DNA of 60,791 bases from a virus. The stretch spans positions 1 to 60,791 of the IMG/VR virus record IMGVR_UViG_3300023313_000007. One strand, written 5' to 3'. The notes below the pieces were generated by a model that did not search any database, was not told the DNA's origin, and worked only from the letters and a program-made list of their open reading frames with translations. This document shows positions 52,237-59,102 of the stretch, piece after piece; positions within the stretch are counted from its first letter, which is position 1, and every line of letters begins with the position of its first letter. A program made the position numbers and the translations under genes.

Positions 52237-52665
52237 ATGAAGCAACATAAACATTGTAAATTGATTAAAGCTTGGGCTGATGGTGCTGAAATTCAATATC
52301 GCAGCCGAATAGATTGGCATAATGCTACTCCACCATATTGGGAGGACAGCTTAGACTATCGCATTAAACCAAAAGAATTTGAAATGACCAAAGACGATTG
52401 GAAGCGTGTGATTGATGAAGGTTTTTATGTGAGGTACAATGGTGTTGCAGAAATAACTAAACTTAATGTTATTTTAGAGCCTGCTGCTTGCGAGGTTGTA
52501 CGCGAAGTTGGATTGCGCCAGCCGCACTTTCAAGGTGATAAACACCCTACAGGCAATGTGATGGTTATTACTAACTACGGCAGAGGTTTGATTGAAGGTT
52601 ATACTGAATTGGCTAGTGATGCTAACTGGGAAAGCGTCACTGAATACATTGTGTTAGGAGATTAA
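52237..52665 (+). CDS. Small early protein, tandem duplicate 1
   Basis: 142 residues. Nearly the same ends as the product of 52669: QHKHCKLIKAWADGAEIQ at the start, EMTKDDWKRVID in the middle, RQPHFQGDKHP and a final TEYIVLGD. The family is common in phages (N-terminal part resembling short proteins with HKHxxLIKAWADGAxIQ), function unknown. Host-like CGT/CGC codons distinguish it from the polymerase region. Confidence 0.6.
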   Translation: MKQHKHCKLIKAWADGAEIQYRSRIDWHNATPPYWEDSLDYRIKPKEFEMTKDDWKRVIDEGFYVRYNGVAEITKLNVILEPAACEVVREVGLRQPHFQGDKHPTGNVMVITNYGRGLIEGYTELASDANWESVTEYIVLGD

Positions 52666-52671
52666 ATTATG
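52635..52671 (+). repeat. Repeated gene-end/ribosome-site segment, copy 1
   Basis: About 36 bases including GTGTTAGGAGATTAAATTATG recur exactly at 53088-53124. They encode the last residues of each duplicate and supply the AGGAG site and ATG of the following gene. A relic of the tandem duplication. Confidence 0.75.
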
Positions 52672-53118
52672 AAACAACATAAACATTGTGAACTAATTAA
52701 AGCATGGGCAGATGGGGCAGAAATACAAATACTTTACGGCGACAATGACTGGTGTGATTGCAGTAACTCTATATCATGGATTGATAACGCCAAGTATCGT
52801 ATCAAGCCCAAAGAATATGAAATGACCAAAGACGATTGGAAGCGTGTGATTGACGACGGGTTTCTAGTGTATAATTCAGCACGAACAGACTTTGTAGCTT
52901 TTCGTGAGGAAATACTCAGTTACTTAGATACTCCTATTAAGGTTGTACGCCAAGCAGGTATTCGCCAACCACACTTCCAAGGCGATAAACACCCAGAAGG
53001 GTGTACACTTGTTGTTGCTAAATGCGGGGGCTCTTACGATGCTTTTTACGATGAAACTCACTATGCAGGTGATTTGGACTGGTCAGAAGTCACTGAATAC
53101 ATTGTGTTAGGAGATTAA
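52669..53118 (+). CDS. Small early protein, tandem duplicate 2
   Basis: 149 residues, paralogue of the preceding product with the same beginning (QHKHCELIKAWADGAEIQ) and the same middle and end motifs; the segments between have diverged (ILYGDNDWCDCSN versus YRSRIDWHN). Its ribosome site lies in the last codons of the first copy. Confidence 0.6.
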   Translation: MKQHKHCELIKAWADGAEIQILYGDNDWCDCSNSISWIDNAKYRIKPKEYEMTKDDWKRVIDDGFLVYNSARTDFVAFREEILSYLDTPIKVVRQAGIRQPHFQGDKHPEGCTLVVAKCGGSYDAFYDETHYAGDLDWSEVTEYIVLGD

Positions 53119-53124
53119 ATTATG
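53088..53124 (+). repeat. Repeated gene-end/ribosome-site segment, copy 2
   Basis: Exact repeat of 52635-52671. It provides the ribosome site for the unrelated gene at 53122, so the duplicated cassette ends at that gene's ATG. Confidence 0.75.
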
Positions 53125-53523
53125 TTTGATACTTATCAAGTAAGAGCAGTGACAGAGCATGTTACTAGAAAGGTGCATGAACATAGAGCACCAACAGATG
53201 AGTCCGTAAAACTTCTTCGAGAAATGGAAGCGCAAGCTAAATCTGAAGTTGTGGACTCTATTCATCTAAAAGACAACACTTTCGATGCAAAACTCTACAT
53301 CTCAAAAGAGCTTATGTCTCTGCAACGCCGTTACACTATTAGATTTAAGCTAAATAATGAGAAGTTTGAGGTTGTTAAGTTGTTTGATGAGCTTAACTTT
53401 GACGCATTCGATGCTCTTAGTGAAATTCACAAAGCAATGTCCGATAAAATATCGGCTATTATTTTAGATAAATCCATAGGTGACCTTCAAAGAGGCGGTT
53501 TGAAGGTTTCTAGCCATGAATAA
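53122..53523 (+). CDS. Small early protein of unknown function
   Basis: 133 residues, helical: DTYQVRAVTEHVTRKVHEHR, VKLLREMEAQAKSEVVDSIH, and MSLQRRYTIRFKLNNEKFEV. No motif recognised. It overlaps the pentapeptide-repeat gene by eight bases. Confidence 0.5.
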   Translation: MFDTYQVRAVTEHVTRKVHEHRAPTDESVKLLREMEAQAKSEVVDSIHLKDNTFDAKLYISKELMSLQRRYTIRFKLNNEKFEVVKLFDELNFDAFDALSEIHKAMSDKISAIILDKSIGDLQRGGLKVSSHE

Positions 53524-53923
53524 ACAAGAGGTTGAGGTTAATAAAGATAATCTAAGTGGTGCTACCTTAAGTGATGCTAATTTAAGAAACGCTGATTTAA
53601 CAGCCGCTAATCTAATGGGGGCTAATTTAAGACACGCCAATTTAAGACGCACTAATTTAAGACACGCTTGTTTAGAACTATCTGATTTAAGAAATGCTGA
53701 TATACGATATTCAATAGGTAATGGTGATGAGGTAAAAACAATACAAACAGAATATTATCATATTTCATACACCAATAAAGAAATGGCTATAGGCTGCAAA
53801 CAATACACTATTGAGGAATGGTTTAATTTCAGTGATGAAGAATTAAACAATATGGGCTTAATAGCACTTGAGTTTTGGAAAAAGTGGAAACCAATTCTTA
53901 AAAGTATTATGGAGGTTGAATAA
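53516..53923 (+). CDS. Pentapeptide-repeat protein
   Basis: 135 residues. Residues 10-63 are about ten pentapeptide repeats A(D/N)LxX (SGATLSDANLRNADLTAANL and onward), which build a right-handed quadrilateral beta-helix able to mimic DNA in gyrase-protection proteins such as Qnr/MfpA. The remaining 70 residues form a small C-terminal domain (TIEEWFNFSDEELNNMG). The repeat block is short, so function is open. Confidence 0.75.
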   Translation: MNKQEVEVNKDNLSGATLSDANLRNADLTAANLMGANLRHANLRRTNLRHACLELSDLRNADIRYSIGNGDEVKTIQTEYYHISYTNKEMAIGCKQYTIEEWFNFSDEELNNMGLIALEFWKKWKPILKSIMEVE

Positions 53924-54306
53924 TGAAACATATTTTAATATCAGCAATAATTTACACAGTAGTCTTGTTAATTGTATTCGGCGGAGTGCCACCGTTTTAT
54001 GATTTACCTCCAGTGTTTAGGGTCTTATCGCTAGCGGCGAGTGGTTTACTTATTACTCTTATATATTTCATAATGAAGGGGTTAACTATGAATGGGGAAA
54101 GTGAATTTGAAAAATCGTTTAAGTGCCATACCACAGTTAAGGTCAAGCGGTCTAACAAGCGTGGTTATTTGGTTGAAGCAGTCTGTATGCGTGATGATTA
54201 TACCTTAGAGTTCAATGCGTTTTCTTTTAATAAAGACTTAGATATTGCAGAAGCAAGCGCAATTAAGAAAGCAGAAGTTAGATGCAAGGCTTACACTAAT
54301 GAATAA
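53923..54306 (+). CDS. Small membrane protein
   Basis: 127 residues: two hydrophobic helices (residues about 3-22, ILISAIIYTVVLLIVFGG, and 33-52, VLSLAASGLLITLIYFIM), then a soluble tail (SFKCHTTVKVKRSNKRGYLV). One-base overlap with the previous gene. It could be an exclusion or inner-membrane host-takeover protein; unproven. Confidence 0.5.
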   Translation: MKHILISAIIYTVVLLIVFGGVPPFYDLPPVFRVLSLAASGLLITLIYFIMKGLTMNGESEFEKSFKCHTTVKVKRSNKRGYLVEAVCMRDDYTLEFNAFSFNKDLDIAEASAIKKAEVRCKAYTNE

Positions 54307-54571
54307 ACGAGAAGTGAATATCGAAGCAGCTAAGATGTTAGCTAGTTCGGCATTTCTAGGTATTGCATCTTACAAGTATTCAAAGGTTGACATATTCAAT
54401 AACCCTGCCGACTGCTTAGCAGTGGTGAAGATGTTGAGAGAGCAATATGATGTAGTATCCGAGTCATTTGATGGGCTAGGGTGCTTTGTATTAAACTCAA
54501 AAGGTGGCTATACGCATGTTACTGAGTTCAAAGGATGGCTCCTTACTCAGAAGCTGTTGCTGCGGCAGTGA
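54299..54571 (+). CDS. Small early protein of unknown function
   Basis: 90 residues beginning inside the last eight bases of the gene before. Helix-rich with NIEAAKMLASSAFLGIASY and AVVKMLREQYDVVSESFDGL. No motif. Confidence 0.45.
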   Translation: MNKREVNIEAAKMLASSAFLGIASYKYSKVDIFNNPADCLAVVKMLREQYDVVSESFDGLGCFVLNSKGGYTHVTEFKGWLLTQKLLLRQ

Positions 54572-54583
54572 TGGATGTAAGCG

Positions 54584-54781
54584 ATGAATAGCTATGGTGA
54601 TGGGACTAAATACAGAGGTGTTGGCACTACGACATTGGTTGATGGCAACCAAAGCGAGCTTGCATACAGGCTGCTAATTGCACTGCACGATGCAATCAAT
54701 CGACCGAAGGGTGTCGTGCCTGCCAGTGCTGAAGCATTCTATGACCCTCAAACTTACTATGCCGATGTTCTGGAGTGGTGA
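54584..54781 (+). CDS. Small early protein of unknown function
   Basis: 65 residues: GDGTKYRGVGTTTLVDGNQS then a helix ELAYRLLIALHDAINR. A weak GGATG-type site only. Coding status likely from codon use and tight packing, function unknown. Confidence 0.4.
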   Translation: MNSYGDGTKYRGVGTTTLVDGNQSELAYRLLIALHDAINRPKGVVPASAEAFYDPQTYYADVLEW

Positions 54782-54829
54782 TGATATTTGACCTACTGAC
54801 AGGCTAGAGCTTTAAGAAAGGAGGAATAA

Positions 54830-55057
54830 ATGAAATTGTGCAAAGATTGCAAATATAGTATGTATAAACAATGTCACGCCCCTCAGAATTATAAAGACTC
54901 TGTTGATTTAGTTACGGGGGAAAAAGGCCTAGAACTTAGTAGCTTTATAATGTGTGGGGCTCATAGAGAGCTTAATTGGATAGACTCATTACTTTATAGA
55001 AGTTGTGGGAAGCGAGGTAGATGGTTTAAGGCAAAAGAAGATGAGGTAGTAGGTTAG
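54830..55057 (+). CDS. Cysteine-rich small protein
   Basis: 75 residues with CKDCKYSMYKQCHAP and FIMCGAHRE, likely a four-cysteine zinc site, plus a basic end (SCGKRGRWFKAKEDE). Similar CKDC...C...C small proteins are widespread in phages and prophages. A strong AAAGGAGGAATAA precedes the start. Confidence 0.6.
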   Translation: MKLCKDCKYSMYKQCHAPQNYKDSVDLVTGEKGLELSSFIMCGAHRELNWIDSLLYRSCGKRGRWFKAKEDEVVG

Positions 55058-55088
55058 ATGGACATGCCTAGTATCAAGGAGAAATGAT

Positions 55089-55298
55089 ATGACTAAACAA
55101 GAAGCTGTTAAATTTGCGTTGTATATTTTAGGTGAAGCTTATAGGTCAGACTGGCAATGGGCTGACGGTCGGCAAATGCAGAGTGAATTTGAGTACATTA
55201 GTTCTATTTTTGATATGGACTCAGTGCCAAGTGAAGAAGACATTATGGCTAGGTTCGATATTGATAAAGGTGATTTCGGTTATGGTTGGAAGCTATGA
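55089..55298 (+). CDS. Small early protein of unknown function
   Basis: 69 residues, acidic and aromatic: KFALYILGEAYRSDWQWADG, SIFDMDSVPSEEDIMARFDI. AAGGAGA precedes the ATG. Overlaps the next gene (CTATGA). Confidence 0.45.
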   Translation: MTKQEAVKFALYILGEAYRSDWQWADGRQMQSEFEYISSIFDMDSVPSEEDIMARFDIDKGDFGYGWKL

Positions 55299-55570
55299 GT
55301 GGTGGACATTTTGAGTACAAACAATATTACATTAGAGATATTGCAGAAACCATTAAAGATGAAATCCTATTGAATGACGACACTGATGAATATGGCGGAG
55401 ACAGGTACAAGTATTCAGATGAAACGATTGCTGAGTTTAAGAAAGGTGTTGCGTTATTAGAGAAGGCTGCAATCTATGCACAGCGCATAGATTGGTTGTT
55501 AAGTTGTGATGATGGGGAGGATAGTTTCCATGAACGATTGAAAGAAGAATTACAGGAGTTAAATAAATGA
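55295..55570 (+). CDS. Small acidic protein of unknown function
   Basis: 91 residues: SGGHFEYKQYYIRDIAETIK, then Asp/Glu-rich (NDDTDEYGGDRYKYSDE) and helical. This opening (GGHFxYxQ) is shared by many uncharacterised phage proteins. Four-base overlaps at both ends. Confidence 0.55.
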   Translation: MSGGHFEYKQYYIRDIAETIKDEILLNDDTDEYGGDRYKYSDETIAEFKKGVALLEKAAIYAQRIDWLLSCDDGEDSFHERLKEELQELNK

Positions 55571-55722
55571 GAGAAGATTTATTGGAATTATTGCAAGCTA
55601 CAAGCAGGCTAGAAGGATTTGTTATTGCTAAGTCTGGCTTAGAAAGACCTAAACAGGTTGGGGATGACCTAGAATTGATTACTAGAATTGTATTAAAGCT
55701 TATTGATACGGAGGCTAAATGA
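55567..55722 (+). CDS. Very small protein (51 residues)
   Basis: Open from ATG 55567 (overlapping the previous TGA) to TGA 55720, which overlaps the next ATG. The product begins REDLLELLQATSRLEGFVIA and is helical. Both flanking ATGA-type junctions support it as a real gene; function unknown. Confidence 0.5.
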   Translation: MREDLLELLQATSRLEGFVIAKSGLERPKQVGDDLELITRIVLKLIDTEAK

Positions 55723-56024
55723 ACCACGCAGAAAACACAGCAGTAAAATATCGTTTGGCATTTCCCTATCCAATGGCTCTATGCCAAGATTACACTATCC
55801 AACAATATTCAGAGTTCGAGGGTGTAGCGTCTTATACCGAGTGGCTCAACTCTGTAAAAGAATGCTTACGCACTATCGACAAGCCTATTCAAATGGACGC
55901 TAAGCGTCTTAATCGTAACAAACTTGCAGTATCATTACATAAGCTAGTATCTGAGTTACCAGCATATACAGATGAGGAAGTTATTGAGGCTCTTAATAGT
56001 ATTATTGATGGGGGAGAGCTATGA
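55719..56024 (+). CDS. Small early protein of unknown function
   Basis: 101 residues: PYPMALCQDYTIQQYSEFEG, SYTEWLNSVKECLRTIDK, then a helical C-terminus (AVSLHKLVSELPAYTDEEVI). ATGA overlaps with both neighbours. No motif. Confidence 0.5.
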   Translation: MNHAENTAVKYRLAFPYPMALCQDYTIQQYSEFEGVASYTEWLNSVKECLRTIDKPIQMDAKRLNRNKLAVSLHKLVSELPAYTDEEVIEALNSIIDGGEL

Positions 56025-56377
56025 ATAAAGAATACCACAAAGCAAAGATTAAGTTCCACTTAGAGAGGATAGCCAAGCATGAGAGAGAGCTTAGAGAATT
56101 AGCTAATAGACGACAGACCACACCCTATCAATCCAAACTAGCCACAGAGGATTTAACCTCTACACCGAAACGAGACCCATACAAAAGCATGTGTAAAAAA
56201 TGCGGAGGGGTTATGGCAAAAGCCTCTTACATTAAAAATACGCCTATACAAGGTTTGGATGATTTTATAGGACAAGATACCACAAATACTAGAGGGCAGA
56301 CCATGCACTATGGAGGTGGAGGCACATTGATTAAGGATGGTATGAAGTGCATACTTTGTGGTTGGAGTACGACATGA
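56021..56377 (+). CDS. Zinc-ribbon protein
   Basis: 118 residues. A basic helix (KIKFHLERIAKHERELRELA) is followed by CKKCGGVMAKASY and CILCGW, a four-cysteine ribbon with a Gly-rich loop between (HYGGGGTLIKDGM). Nucleic-acid binding is likely. Overlaps on both sides. Confidence 0.55.
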   Translation: MNKEYHKAKIKFHLERIAKHERELRELANRRQTTPYQSKLATEDLTSTPKRDPYKSMCKKCGGVMAKASYIKNTPIQGLDDFIGQDTTNTRGQTMHYGGGGTLIKDGMKCILCGWSTT

Positions 56378-56556
56378 CTATAGTTCAGATTGATTATGTA
56401 AAATTTTATGCAATGAGCCAAGAAGACATCTTAGTGTATCTACAGGAGCGAGGGTTTGATGTGGAATTAGACTTCCTAGCCCACCTAGATGAGCAACATA
56501 GAGTTATGGTGTACTCCCAAGAACCACAACATTATGAGGTACCCACTGATGATTGA
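56374..56556 (+). CDS. Small early protein of unknown function
   Basis: 60 residues from ATG 56374 (overlapping the previous TGA): QIDYVKFYAMSQEDILVYLQ, helical and acidic. Its end overlaps the next gene by eight bases. Confidence 0.45.
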   Translation: MTIVQIDYVKFYAMSQEDILVYLQERGFDVELDFLAHLDEQHRVMVYSQEPQHYEVPTDD

Positions 56557-56701
56557 AAATAAAAGAGTATCTGCACGAGCCAATGCCGTCATACATTGGG
56601 CAAAAGAATGGAGCCTTGAATACCCCCAAGCATTAGTTAAATTTAATGCGCAAGATAAGAAATGGGTAAAAAAGCAGGTAAATAGATTTCTGGGAAAGTG
56701 A
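56549..56701 (+). CDS. Very small basic protein (50 residues)
   Basis: From ATG 56549: ENKRVSARANAVIHWAKEWS, then AQDKKWVKKQVNRFLGK. Basic, helical. The short overlap with the gene before supports coupling. Last gene of the small-gene block. Confidence 0.45.
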   Translation: MIENKRVSARANAVIHWAKEWSLEYPQALVKFNAQDKKWVKKQVNRFLGK

Positions 56702-56776
56702 CATGGCCAGACTTAGTTTTCCCCCCTATAAATCTTTTGAATTTACCTAGAGGAGACAGACCTCATAAATATAGGG

Positions 56777-56805
56777 TTGACAAATGATGTTAAACCCTAT
56801 ACCAT
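56777..56805 (+). promoter_or_regulatory. Sigma70-type promoter P3
   Basis: TTGACA, 17-base spacer, TACCAT, with TTGACAAATGAT close to the P1/P2 opening. Located 29 bases before the ATG at 56834, in a 132-base gap that holds nothing else obvious except a C-run at 56721-56726. Confidence 0.7.
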
Positions 56806-56833
56806 ATCGCACTATAACACGGAGGTAGCACCT

Positions 56834-57259
56834 ATGAGCACTACAACTACTATGAAAGAAGTACAGGTATCTTGCGATACCCCTACAATGCAGACCCTTG
56901 TAGATTCCTACGGGGATATTTCTACGATTATCAAAGCCCATGAGAAGGATAAAGATTATGTAACTGCTAAAGCGGCACTAAAGACTGTAAAGGAGGATAT
57001 TCTTAAAACCCTAACTGTTCAAGATTCAGAACAAGCGGTTCTAAGTGGAGAAGAACACTCCCTAAAGATTGGGGCAAAGACCAAGGTTAGAAAAGTATCA
57101 GATATTTATAAAATTAAGGCTATGCTAGGAGAACAGGCATTTATGTCTTTGGTATCCCTAAAACTAGGAGACTTGGACGATTACCTAACCCCAGAGCAGC
57201 GAGCAGAGGTATTAACAGAGTCATTCTCTGGAGCTAGAAAGATTACAGTAGTATCTTAA
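56834..57259 (+). CDS. Conserved-type phage protein upstream of primase
   Basis: 141 residues from ATG 56834 with GGAGGTAGCACCT before it. Helical: STIIKAHEKDKDYVTAKAAL, GEEHSLKIGAKTKVRKVSDI, LDDYLTPEQRAEVLTESF. Small proteins of this kind often accompany primase and ssDNA-binding genes; no function known to me. Confidence 0.55.
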   Translation: MSTTTTMKEVQVSCDTPTMQTLVDSYGDISTIIKAHEKDKDYVTAKAALKTVKEDILKTLTVQDSEQAVLSGEEHSLKIGAKTKVRKVSDIYKIKAMLGEQAFMSLVSLKLGDLDDYLTPEQRAEVLTESFSGARKITVVS

Positions 57260-57263
57260 CTCT

Positions 57264-58229
57264 GTGGATATAAATAAAGTAAAACTTTTATACTCATTGT
57301 TAGGAAGCTCCCCCCCTACGATAAGGGGGGACTGGATAGTAGGAAACTGCGCTTTTGCTAAGTTTAGGCACTCTAGTGGGAAGGACTCAAACCCCTCCTT
57401 TGGGATAAAACTAGAGGCTTCTGGAGTACCTAGGTTTCACTGCTTTAGCTGTAATAGCAGTGGGGATATATTAGACTTAGCTATGGAGTTATCGACATTA
57501 TATAAAGGGGTAAAAACTACACTACCTCTAAAGGGCATAATGGAACTATGTACTGGAGCGGTAGATGATGTTGTATTAACAGAGTCCAGTGTCCCAGACT
57601 ATACCTTAGCCGTAAAAACACCTAAGATAGACTATGACTTCCCAGAATGGTGGCTTGATAGGTTTAGTAAGGTATTAGAGTCTGAACTAGCGTGCGCATA
57701 CCTAGAGACCAGAGAGATTACTGTAGCGGTAGCAGAGGAGTTAGATTTACGCTGGGATGACAGTCAGCGTAGAGTCTGTTTCCCCTATAGAAATTTAGAG
57801 GGACTACTTGTAGGTATGAATGGTAGAGCAATATCAAATACTGCTAAGTTAAGGTATTTTCAGTATTCCTATGAGAGTAATACTAATGTCCATGTTTGGT
57901 ATGGTGAGGATACTATGAATTTAGACACCCCTCTGGTCGTCACTGAATCGGTGTTTGATGCTGCTAGTATAAAAAGAGTGTACTCTAATGTTGTAGCTGC
58001 CTTCTCATGCTCCTTTAGCAAAGAAAAGGCATTAAAGTTAGGGGATGCCTTAGAGATTATAACCCTATTTGATACAGGTAAGGGGGGAGACATAGCTAGG
58101 GCTAATATGAAGAAGTATCTACCGAAGGTGGTAACTCACCAACTTATACCCTCAGCAGACGATGCAGGGGATATGACTGAAGATGCTGTAAGGGATATGT
58201 TAGAACCCTATCTAAAATTAAAAGATTAA
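57264..58229 (+). CDS. DNA primase with CHC2-like zinc and TOPRIM domains
   Basis: 321 residues, GTG start. The N-terminal 75 residues resemble a DnaG-type zinc domain: GNCAFAKFRH, NPSFGIKL and FHCFSCNSSGDILDLA. The TOPRIM domain follows: RVCFPYRNLEGLLVGMNGRA, VVTESVFDAASI (Glu) and ITLFDTGKGGD, where the usual DxD reads D-T-G. It makes RNA primers for lagging-strand synthesis, cooperating with the DnaB helicase. Lacks the C-terminal helicase domain of T7 gp4. Confidence 0.82.
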   Translation: MDINKVKLLYSLLGSSPPTIRGDWIVGNCAFAKFRHSSGKDSNPSFGIKLEASGVPRFHCFSCNSSGDILDLAMELSTLYKGVKTTLPLKGIMELCTGAVDDVVLTESSVPDYTLAVKTPKIDYDFPEWWLDRFSKVLESELACAYLETREITVAVAEELDLRWDDSQRRVCFPYRNLEGLLVGMNGRAISNTAKLRYFQYSYESNTNVHVWYGEDTMNLDTPLVVTESVFDAASIKRVYSNVVAAFSCSFSKEKALKLGDALEIITLFDTGKGGDIARANMKKYLPKVVTHQLIPSADDAGDMTEDAVRDMLEPYLKLKD

Positions 58230-58233
58230 AAGT

Positions 58234-58262
58234 TTGACAATAGCGGTAACATTAGCTAAAGT
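58234..58262 (+). promoter_or_regulatory. Sigma70-type promoter P4
   Basis: TTGACA, 17-base spacer, TAAAGT, four bases after the primase stop. It drives the ssDNA-binding protein gene through a structured leader of about 75 bases. Confidence 0.65.
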
Positions 58263-58292
58263 TTCACCACTTGCACTAACACTGCAAAATAA

Positions 58293-58329
58293 GCCAAATG
58301 ATTTTGGCATACAAGCTATATGATATAGC
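58293..58329 (+). promoter_or_regulatory. Two adjacent hairpins in the ssDNA-binding protein leader
   Basis: GCCAAA-TGAT-TTTGGC (58293-58308) and GCTATA-TGA-TATAGC (58315-58329) are perfect palindromes with loops sharing TGA. The second ends two bases before the AAGGAG ribosome site. They suit translational autoregulation by the encoded ssDNA-binding protein, or a DNA operator/origin. Confidence 0.6.
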
Positions 58330-58344
58330 ATAAGGAGTAGGAAG

Positions 58345-59037
58345 ATGGCAGTTTCATTTTTGAAGAAAGGGGCAGATGCCCAGAAGGTATTGGTTGCGGA
58401 ACAAGCAGCCCAAGATTTACGAGACAAGGATAAAGGAGCCTTTCGTTTTTGGATTCCCAAAGGGGCGGAAACTAGCGTCACTTTCTTGGATGGGGATTTA
58501 GACGAGAATGGACTACTGGATATTCCAGTTTTCTATGAACATAATTTAAAACTTAATGGTAAATGGGGCAATTTATTTGTTTGTACCAGAGATTCAGAAC
58601 CTTGCCCATTATGTGAGACAGGAAACACCCCGTCTTGCTGCGCAGCTTTAACAGTAATTGACCATTCTTCTTATGTGTCCAAGAAGGATAATAAGACCTA
58701 TGCAGATAATGTTAAACTTATGATTATTAAGTCTGGTACTCGTAAGGATTTACAGCGTCTAGCTGTAAAACGACAAGGACTAACAGGATGTACCTTTGAT
58801 GTGTCTCGTAAAAATGAGGACAAGTCACCTGCGGTGGGAGATTTATTCGACTTCAGCCAAAAACTAAGCCCAGAAGACTTAGAGGCTAAATGGGGAGATA
58901 AGTCTAAGCCCTTAGACTACGCAAAAGAGATTGTGTATATGGAGGCAGATGAAATTACTAAGTTATTAGGTATGGATAGCTCACCAGCAATGGCAAGTTC
59001 AGCTAACACCCCCACCTTTAACGATAACGACCTGTAA
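58345..59037 (+). CDS. Single-stranded DNA-binding protein (gp32-like)
   Basis: 230 residues. Like T4 gp32 type proteins it has a basic N-terminus, a core with a zinc site (CPLCETGNTPSC), a long OB-like domain (FVCTRDSEPC, LTVIDHSSYV, VKLMIIKSGTRKDLQRLAV), and an acidic C-terminal tip (FNDNDL) for partner binding. Coats ssDNA at the fork. Located between primase and helicase genes. Confidence 0.75.
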   Translation: MAVSFLKKGADAQKVLVAEQAAQDLRDKDKGAFRFWIPKGAETSVTFLDGDLDENGLLDIPVFYEHNLKLNGKWGNLFVCTRDSEPCPLCETGNTPSCCAALTVIDHSSYVSKKDNKTYADNVKLMIIKSGTRKDLQRLAVKRQGLTGCTFDVSRKNEDKSPAVGDLFDFSQKLSPEDLEAKWGDKSKPLDYAKEIVYMEADEITKLLGMDSSPAMASSANTPTFNDNDL

Positions 59038-59049
59038 TATAATCCTGTG

Positions 59050-59080
59050 GTTGTGGGGGGAATACTCCCCCACAACTTTA
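59050..59080 (+). terminator. Rho-independent terminator after ssDNA-binding gene
   Basis: GTTGTGGGGG pairs with CCCCCACAAC around a seven-base loop, followed by TTTAT. The short T run makes it moderate in strength. Confidence 0.75.
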
Positions 59081-59102
59081 TAAGAATACATGGAGGTATA
59101 TC

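Noticed and set aside
54788-54816. TTGACC-17-TTTAAG as a promoter before 54830
   Set aside because: The -10 matches consensus poorly; kept out though TTGACCTACT also occurs at 11380.
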